Source of the DNA: Terriglobia bacterium
GTDB taxonomy: Bacteria > Acidobacteriota > Terriglobia > Bryobacterales > Bryobacteraceae
Assembly (NCBI GenBank): GCA_025350105.1
Contig: JANXYJ010000181.1
Coordinates: 16,819 to 80,818 of the forward strand
Length of the DNA stretch: 64,000 nt
Reading direction: 5' to 3'
A program made the position numbers and the translations under genes. Below are positions 59,530 through 64,000 of the stretch, one piece after another. How positions within the stretch are numbered: position 1 is the first letter of the stretch; the number at the start of each line of letters is the position of its first letter. The notes below the pieces were generated by a model that searched no databases, was not told the origin of the DNA, and worked only from the letters and a program-made list of their open reading frames with translations.

Positions 59530-60602
59530 GCAGGCTGCTGCGTCCGCGGCCGCATCACATAAATCCCGCCGGCCATCAGCAGCACCATGATCGCGTCCGT
59601 GATTTCGGCGGAGCGCCCGGGGATGTACACCTGGATCATCCGCAGCAGCAACACAAATGCGGTGGCGGCGATGGCGGCTCGTCCAAGCGGCCAACCGGCG
59701 CGGACGGTGGCCCAGACCAATGTCCCGTACATGAAAACTTTCGAAAACGTCGACGCCACTAGCGATTCGCGGGAGGAGTGAATCATCGCCAGAAACGGCA
59801 GCATACCGAAGTGATTTCCCGTGTCGGCAAAACGAAACGGGCTGAGCGCTTCCACCGCCACAAATAGCGCGAAAACAATGGCCACCGCCGCCGTGCGCGC
59901 CGCAAAACGCAACAGCACCGCCCATACAAACCAAGCCACCACTCCGGCCATCAGTTCCCGGTGATCATCGAAATTTCCCCGTAGCCAAATTTGCATCGCC
60001 ACTACCAAGGCGATCAGCGCCGCCAAAACCACCGGCGTTCGTTTTGTCGTCACCACCGGCTCCAGCAGCAAGGCACAGCCCAGCCACGCGGCCATGCCCT
60101 CAAACACGCTAACAAAGTGTTCCACTTCAATTCCCGGGGCCCAATGCAATGCGGCGCGGTAGCCCACCCAACATAAAATCATCACCACCGGGAACGTAGC
60201 TGCGGAAAAAGCCGCGGAACTGGCTCCTGCAACAGCGCCCAGCAGTGCCCCGTCGGCGTTGGCCAGAAAGTCCCAAACGCTACTGGCGCGCGTGGCGTCG
60301 TAAACCTGCAGCAATTCCACCGCCAGCGATAGGACGGCGCCGAACAGTGCCGCGGCCAGCACACGGTAACGAATGCGCACACCGCGAAACGCAGCCGCGA
60401 AAAAGAAACCGACGGGAAGATACAGCAGGATGTTGGCGAAAAAATCGAACCGGTCCGCCCGATAGCGCAGGCTCGCCAGAAAGTATGACCAAACTTGCCG
60501 CGCACCGGGCTGGTAGCGGAACGGAAACAGCGAAACGTAAAGGATCACCGCCACGACGGCAAAGGTGATCGCTGCGAATTTGGGCTCAATCCGCGGTTTC
60601 AT
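59526..60602 (-). CDS. VanZ-like family membrane protein
   Basis: A 358-residue protein with about nine membrane helices. The N-terminal VanZ-like domain shows 'ILYVSLFPFRYQP', 'FFANILLYLPVGFFFAAAF' and 'AVELLQVYDATRASSVWDFL'. VanZ itself gives teicoplanin resistance; most relatives are of unknown function. The longer C-terminal half adds further helices that are unlike VanZ ('LVVAMQIWLRGNFDDHREL'). No resistance genes are adjacent. Confidence 0.85.
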   Translation of the reverse strand: MKPRIEPKFAAITFAVVAVILYVSLFPFRYQPGARQVWSYFLASLRYRADRFDFFANILLYLPVGFFFAAAFRGVRIRYRVLAAALFGAVLSLAVELLQVYDATRASSVWDFLANADGALLGAVAGASSAAFSAATFPVVMILCWVGYRAALHWAPGIEVEHFVSVFEGMAAWLGCALLLEPVVTTKRTPVVLAALIALVVAMQIWLRGNFDDHRELMAGVVAWFVWAVLLRFAARTAAVAIVFALFVAVEALSPFRFADTGNHFGMLPFLAMIHSSRESLVASTFSKVFMYGTLVWATVRAGWPLGRAAIAATAFVLLLRMIQVYIPGRSAEITDAIMVLLMAGGIYVMRPRTQQPA

Positions 60603-60644
60603 GCGGTGGGTTTCGCAGATGATTCTAAGGCAAAAGCGGATCGC

Positions 60645-61172
60645 CTATTTGGTAATCACTCCACAAGCGATGCGCGGCCCTGCGTTGCCCGTCGGGTCCG
60701 TCTTCAGATCGTCCTTCATGGCGTGAATCATCAGCGCCGTGCCGCCATTGCTGAACACCGAATGATCGTCGCTGCCCAGGTTGACGTGCGTATTCACCAG
60801 CACCACATCCGCCTTGCCCTTCTTGCCGATGACCGTGAAGTTGGCCATGTCGCCAGCGTGCGGACCGAACTCACTGTCCAGGCCGTGCTTCTTCATATCA
60901 GGATTGAAGTGGCCGCCGGCGGAAGTAAAATCCGGACCCTCGCACTTGGCATTCACGTGAATGTGGGCGGCATGTTCGCCCACCGGCAGCCCTTTGGCGC
61001 GCAGGTGAATCAAAACTCCGCCCTTGGGTCCCGCTTTAATGGTGGCGCGGCCCACCACAACGCCTTTCGCATCTTTCAACTCAACCGATACCGGAGCGGC
61101 AACCGCAGCACCGCCAGAAAACGAAACCGCAAGCGAAGCCATAAACACAGCCGCAAAAAGAGACTTGGTCAT
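60645..61172 (-). CDS. sodC: Periplasmic Cu/Zn superoxide dismutase
   Basis: A 175-residue SodC with signal peptide 'VFMASLAVSFSGGAAVAA'. Copper ligands: His70 and His72 ('AAHIHVNAKC'), His88 ('SAGGHFNP', bridging) and His150 ('ALMIHAMKDD'); zinc ligands His96 or His105 and Asp108; Cys77 and Cys170 form the usual disulfide. It converts superoxide in the periplasm. It lies 103 bp after the cupredoxin gene on the same strand, suggesting a copper-linked unit. Confidence 0.95.
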   Translation of the reverse strand: MTKSLFAAVFMASLAVSFSGGAAVAAPVSVELKDAKGVVVGRATIKAGPKGGVLIHLRAKGLPVGEHAAHIHVNAKCEGPDFTSAGGHFNPDMKKHGLDSEFGPHAGDMANFTVIGKKGKADVVLVNTHVNLGSDDHSVFSNGGTALMIHAMKDDLKTDPTGNAGPRIACGVITK

Positions 61173-61275
61173 AGTCTCTATGATGACACGCCGCCGCGTG
61201 CCCGGGCAGCAGATTCAGAACGATTGAAGGGGAAACGCAACTTGCATTCCCCCCATCAGTGGTAACTGGCTTGTC

Positions 61276-62034
61276 TTAATCGTCCCCGCCAACCACGTTG
61301 ACGAAACCAAACATCCAATCGTTCAAGGAGTGCGTGCGGTTCATGCACATCACCAGATAGCGGCCATTCTTCAGAAAGCGATAGGTGATCAACTGGCCGT
61401 TAGAGGTGGCGCCGGCCGGAATGGTTCCGCCGTTCAAGAACTGCTGGCCGCCGGCCGACATCAGGCGGCCGGGTTCAAACCACACGCGGTTGTCCGGGTG
61501 AGCGTTAGTGACGTTGGCCGAAACCACCACCACCACTTCGCCATCGCCGTCCGCGATGATGTGCGCGCCATTCGCGTTGGTGGTGCTCAGATTGCAATTG
61601 TGCAGCGCCGGATTGGTGATCGTATTCGGGTCCGTTCCAGGGCACAGAACCTGGCCGATCTTGTCGCGCGTGGTGTCCTTGCTAACGGACCACATCGTGA
61701 TGCCGTGGCCTCCGCCATGAACCTGAAACGTCACCTGCCCGCCTTTTGCGATGGTGGTTTCTTCGGGCGTCAGGTGATGCAGCATGAACGCGCAAGGGTC
61801 AGCCGGCCCGCCAATCGCGCCGGTTTGCAGGCACGGCGCGGGACCCAACGGAGCCAACGGCAATACGCCGAAGTCAACCGTCGTGTCCTTCGACGGCGCC
61901 TTGCCATGAGTCTGGTCATCGTGTTGTGACGAGCCATCGTGTTGTGACGAGCCATCGTGTTCCGCCAAGCCCACAAAAGGCAGCAACGCGGCAACCGTAA
62001 ATCCAAGAAGTAAGTGTTTTGTACTTGATCCCAT
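61276..62034 (-). CDS. Secreted cupredoxin-like (blue copper) protein
   Basis: A 252-residue exported protein: signal peptide 'LLLGFTVAALLPFVGLA', then a His/Asp-rich stretch with two copies of HDGSSQ and a cupredoxin-like beta domain. The candidate type 1 copper ligands are a His in 'VHGGGHGITMW' and Cys, His and Met of 'YLVMCMNRTHSLNDWMFGF' (C-x4-H-x5-M). The spacing is near that of auracyanin-type sites. The His-rich segment may collect copper. ATG 62034 follows AAGGAG. It is upstream of sodC in the same direction, and alternating TTGTAAAA half-sites lie 55-85 bp before its start. Confidence 0.72.
   Translation of the reverse strand: MGSSTKHLLLGFTVAALLPFVGLAEHDGSSQHDGSSQHDDQTHGKAPSKDTTVDFGVLPLAPLGPAPCLQTGAIGGPADPCAFMLHHLTPEETTIAKGGQVTFQVHGGGHGITMWSVSKDTTRDKIGQVLCPGTDPNTITNPALHNCNLSTTNANGAHIIADGDGEVVVVVSANVTNAHPDNRVWFEPGRLMSAGGQQFLNGGTIPAGATSNGQLITYRFLKNGRYLVMCMNRTHSLNDWMFGFVNVVGGDD
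61920..61955. repeat. Two 18-bp tandem repeats encoding HDGSSQ
   Basis: Identical 18-bp units at 61920-61937 and 61938-61955, with a third partial unit, encode HDGSSQ twice in the His/Asp-rich N-terminal stretch of the cupredoxin-like protein. Confidence 0.9.
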
Positions 62035-62088
62035 AAAAGCTCCTTGATGGGACTATACACTTAAGAAACAGGGCGTTTTGTTGGGTTT

Positions 62089-62118
62089 TTGTAAAATGTT
62101 TTACAAGGTTTTGTAAAA
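62089..62118 (-). promoter_or_regulatory. Three alternating TTGTAAAA half-sites upstream of the cupredoxin gene
   Basis: TTGTAAAA at 62089-62096, its inverse TTTTACAA at 62099-62106 and TTGTAAAA again at 62111-62118 make two overlapping perfect inverted repeats with centres of 2 and 4 bases. They stand 55-85 bp before the cupredoxin ATG on the minus strand. The layout is that of a transcription-factor operator; the protein is unknown. The same stretch could also act as a weak terminator of larB, but no U-tract follows. Confidence 0.6.
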
Positions 62119-62134
62119 CCTTTGGCGGACTGGT

Positions 62135-62881
62135 TTACAACCGGTTCATCAAACTCGCCGCAAACCCGGCGCCGAAGCCGTTATCGATATTCACCACCGT
62201 CACATTGCTCGCGCAACTGTTCAGCATGCCCAGCAGCGCCGCCAGGCCGTGGAAGCTGGCCCCGTAACCAACACTCGTCGGCACCGCAATCACCGGAGCC
62301 ATCACCATCCCGCCCACCACGCTGGGCAGGGCGCCCTCCATGCCGGCGCAAACGATCACCACCCGCGCCTCCATCAAACGTTCGCGATTCTGCATCAGAC
62401 GATGAATACCCGCCACGCCGATGTCGTGAATCGCGTCCACTTCGTTGCCCATCACTTCAGCCGTCACGCGGGCCTCCTCCGCCACCGGCAAATCACTGGT
62501 GCCCGCACACACCACGGCGATCTTTCCCTTGCCTCGCATGGCGCGGTCGCGCCACACCCGTAACGTCCGCGATGCCGGAAAATATTCGGCATGCTCGTTC
62601 TCCTTCACCAACCGATCTGCCACGCCCGCATCAATTCGAGTCACCAACAAATTTGGTGACTGCGCCAGCAGCGCGCCTGCAATGGCCGAAACCTGGTCCG
62701 CCGTTTTGCCCTGGCCAAAGATCACCTCCGGCATGCCCTGCCGCAGCGCCCTGTGATGATCCACCTTGGCGAAACCCAGGTCTTCGAAAGGCATGTGGCG
62801 CAGGCGCTCAATCGCCGCGTCCACCTCCACCGCGCCCCCGCGCACCTGCTCCAGCAACGCGCGTAGTTGTTCCTGATTCAT
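62135..62881 (-). CDS. larB: Nickel-pincer cofactor biosynthesis protein LarB
   Basis: A 248-residue LarB, which carboxylates and hydrolyses nicotinic acid adenine dinucleotide to the pyridinium-3,5-biscarboxylic acid mononucleotide, the first step of nickel-pincer cofactor synthesis. The AIR-carboxylase-like core is clear: '[20 protein letters not shown]', '[12 protein letters not shown]' and '[20 protein letters not shown]'. Length and order match the family. The larC and larE partners and a LarA-type racemase are not in this window, so they must be elsewhere or outside it. A palindromic region follows its stop. Confidence 0.93.
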   Translation of the reverse strand: MNQEQLRALLEQVRGGAVEVDAAIERLRHMPFEDLGFAKVDHHRALRQGMPEVIFGQGKTADQVSAIAGALLAQSPNLLVTRIDAGVADRLVKENEHAEYFPASRTLRVWRDRAMRGKGKIAVVCAGTSDLPVAEEARVTAEVMGNEVDAIHDIGVAGIHRLMQNRERLMEARVVIVCAGMEGALPSVVGGMVMAPVIAVPTSVGYGASFHGLAALLGMLNSCASNVTVVNIDNGFGAGFAASLMNRL

Positions 62882-62977
62882 ATTGAGTCTAGTCGAGCCT
62901 TGCTATAAGCTGACGCCGCGTTTTCAGCATAGCAGCGGACCCGTGTTATGCTGCAATGATTTCGTGAACAAGTTTTC

Positions 62978-63400
62978 GTGACACCCTGTCCGCCATTTCG
63001 GGAACCTCAGCGCACAACGCTTCTGCGCACCACTGCCATCGCGCTGCTGGCCGGTGCCATCGCAGCGGGACTCAGCCGCAGTCTCGCCCGCTGGCCGTTG
63101 GTAACTCTCCTGGCAGTTTGGCCATCCCTGGGCGGCCACTTTGTCGAGCTATGGTTTCTCAACTGGCTGCGCCCTCGGCTGCCGGTTGCACCTCGCCTCC
63201 GGGCAGCGGCTCGCATCGCGGTTTGGTTCGCTGGCGGCACGGTTCTGGCAATAGGCATGGGCCTCACCGCAAAAGCACTTGGTCTCCGGCCCGGCCGGGC
63301 GTGGTGGCTTGGCGGTCTGGCCTTCATCGGCATCGAGCTTCTCGTGCATCTCGTCCTGCAATCCCGGCACCGGCCCAGCTTCTATAACGGACGCGGGTAA
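62978..63400 (+). CDS. Small integral membrane protein of unknown function
   Basis: A 140-residue protein with four likely membrane segments ('TTAIALLAGAIAAGLSRSLA', 'WPLVTLLAVWPSLGGHFVEL', 'AARIAVWFAGGTVLAIGMGL', 'WLGGLAFIGIELLVHLVLQS'). No family is recognisable. It starts with GTG at 62978. A second small membrane protein follows directly in the same frame after its stop. Confidence 0.6.
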   Translation: MTPCPPFREPQRTTLLRTTAIALLAGAIAAGLSRSLARWPLVTLLAVWPSLGGHFVELWFLNWLRPRLPVAPRLRAAARIAVWFAGGTVLAIGMGLTAKALGLRPGRAWWLGGLAFIGIELLVHLVLQSRHRPSFYNGRG

Positions 63401-63491
63401 TTTCCAAGCGCTGCACGGTCGCTGGAAAAAATCGAAACACGAAACAAAAACGGAACAAGAACGGGACGTCCTGAACCGTGCCCTGCACAAA

Positions 63492-63697
63492 ATGCGCTAC
63501 AACGCTGTATTTGGTGGGTTGGTGCGCTCGTGCTACTTGGTTCCATGCCTCTTCATTTGCCTATTTCATTCTTCAGTGTTTGGGCGGATTATCCAGCGTG
63601 GTATCACGCCGTGTACCTGCTATCGCTGATGCCGCTGATGGGCTTTGGTGGTTACTTGGCTCAACCCGGCAAGCCTGCAGCGACAAAGGAATCATAA
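63492..63697 (+). pseudogene. Small membrane protein, probably frameshifted near its start
   Basis: From about 63513 to the stop at 63695-63697 one frame reads as a clean two-helix membrane protein: 'WWVGALVLLGSMPLHLPISF' and 'YHAVYLLSLMPLMGFGGYLA', then a Lys/Ser tail. This frame has no start codon before the internal ATG within the first helix. The ATG at 63492 ('MRYNAVF') lies in the neighbouring frame; one extra T in the run 'gtattt' would join the two. I read this as a real frameshift or an assembly error. Family unknown. Confidence 0.5.
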
Positions 63698-64000
63698 GTC
63701 GCGCAGCGTGGCGCCACCAACACCACTCTCCGGCGGCCTACCCGCCAATCGCGCACTCACCCGACTCCCACCAACCCCATCTCCCCCGCAATCACCAACA
63801 TCCGCTTTGTCTCACGCAAACGAAAGCCACCACCCGCTATCCTTCAGCCAGAGTAGTTCGTTCTGGCCAGAACGCGTCGCATGGGGCGGTGACAGCATCG
63901 CCCCAAAAAGTGTACTGATCTTTCGGCGAGGATAAAACCTCTTGCATCGGAACCTACATGGATCGAGATGACGGAAGACCTTGAAACCGGTTTCATAACA
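63698..64000. other. Region without a recognised gene
   Basis: The last 300 bp show no convincing coding frame on either strand. The only notable structure is a perfect 14-bp palindrome, gttctggccagaac, at 63860-63873, which could be a protein-binding site. Base composition is uneven (Pro/His/Ala-like codons on the plus strand), but no family is visible. Confidence 0.5.

Noticed and set aside
58753..59934. 393-codon minus-strand frame across the RNase T2 and VanZ-like genes
   Set aside because: It spans two genes of known families in other frames; an artefact of high GC.
62089..62118. Intrinsic terminator of larB
   Set aside because: The palindromes are AT-rich and not followed by a U-tract on the minus strand, so an operator is more likely.
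63698..64000. Open frames through the last 300 bp
   Set aside because: Composition is Pro/His-rich without a fold, no start with a ribosome binding site, and no homologous motif.

Overview
This is 64 kb of GC-rich, densely coded bacterial chromosome. Gene content and sequence style point to an acidobacterium of the Solibacter/Bryobacter type. The signs are three copies of a secreted protein family that I associate with those genomes, a type II glutamine synthetase, form II CO-dehydrogenase-like genes, and many short palindromic or tandem repeats between and inside genes. This placement is inference; the window has no rRNA or other marker that settles it. I found no tRNA or rRNA gene, no CRISPR array, no transposase, no prophage and no replication origin.

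Layout. 0-4.5 kb (minus): two tandem paralogues of a membrane protein with a spermidine-synthase-like domain (the first cut by the window edge), a Dabb protein and a GT39-like membrane glycosyltransferase. 4.5-9.6 kb (plus): a molybdenum hydroxylase operon of the CoxS-CoxL-CoxM-CoxG type, then rpiA behind a strong hairpin. 9.6-15.8 kb (minus): an acetyltransferase, a VOC protein, a 1143-residue secreted Ig/LamG protein and a gallate-dioxygenase-like enzyme. 15.9-18.1 kb: rlmD and trpS, divergent with overlapping start codons. 18.1-25.7 kb: organic-acid uptake and oxidation, with dctA, an esterase, tcuA-tcuB and a convergent tcuC-like transporter. 25.8-34.2 kb: small metabolic, secreted and regulatory genes, including threonine dehydratase and a two-component system. 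34.4-46.1 kb: a long minus-strand block with a desaturase, a three-gene acyl-activation and transfer operon, dapF, a glycosyltransferase, a PfkB kinase, two secreted paralogues and an aberrant metallo-beta-lactamase-fold protein. 46.3-64 kb: SirB1-like protein, PrpF, SPFH protein, M49-like peptidase, cutA, uvrC, glnII, the HpaG1/HpaG2 pair, RNase T2, a VanZ-like protein, sodC, a cupredoxin, larB and small membrane proteins.

The most interesting unit is 35454-40046. A fatty-acyl-AMP-ligase-like enzyme with a C-terminal membrane tail, a protein joining an acyl-carrier domain, one membrane segment and an SGNH-type domain, and an MBOAT acyltransferase are packed with a 1-bp gap and a 4-bp overlap. 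The set parallels DltA, DltC+DltD and DltB, but the adenylating enzyme looks like a fatty acid ligase and carrier and SGNH domain are one chain. A desaturase follows. I infer an envelope acylation machine using fatty acyl groups.

Other themes. The tcuABC-like genes, dctA and the nearby esterase suggest growth on tri- and dicarboxylates. A gallate-dioxygenase-like protein and a PrpF/GalD-family tautomerase could act in one aromatic pathway although they lie 32 kb apart. A cupredoxin and sodC lie in the same direction behind three alternating TTGTAAAA half-sites. Short tandem repeats with units of 12, 18, 18, 21 and 27 bp, all multiples of three, sit in linkers or leaders of five genes.
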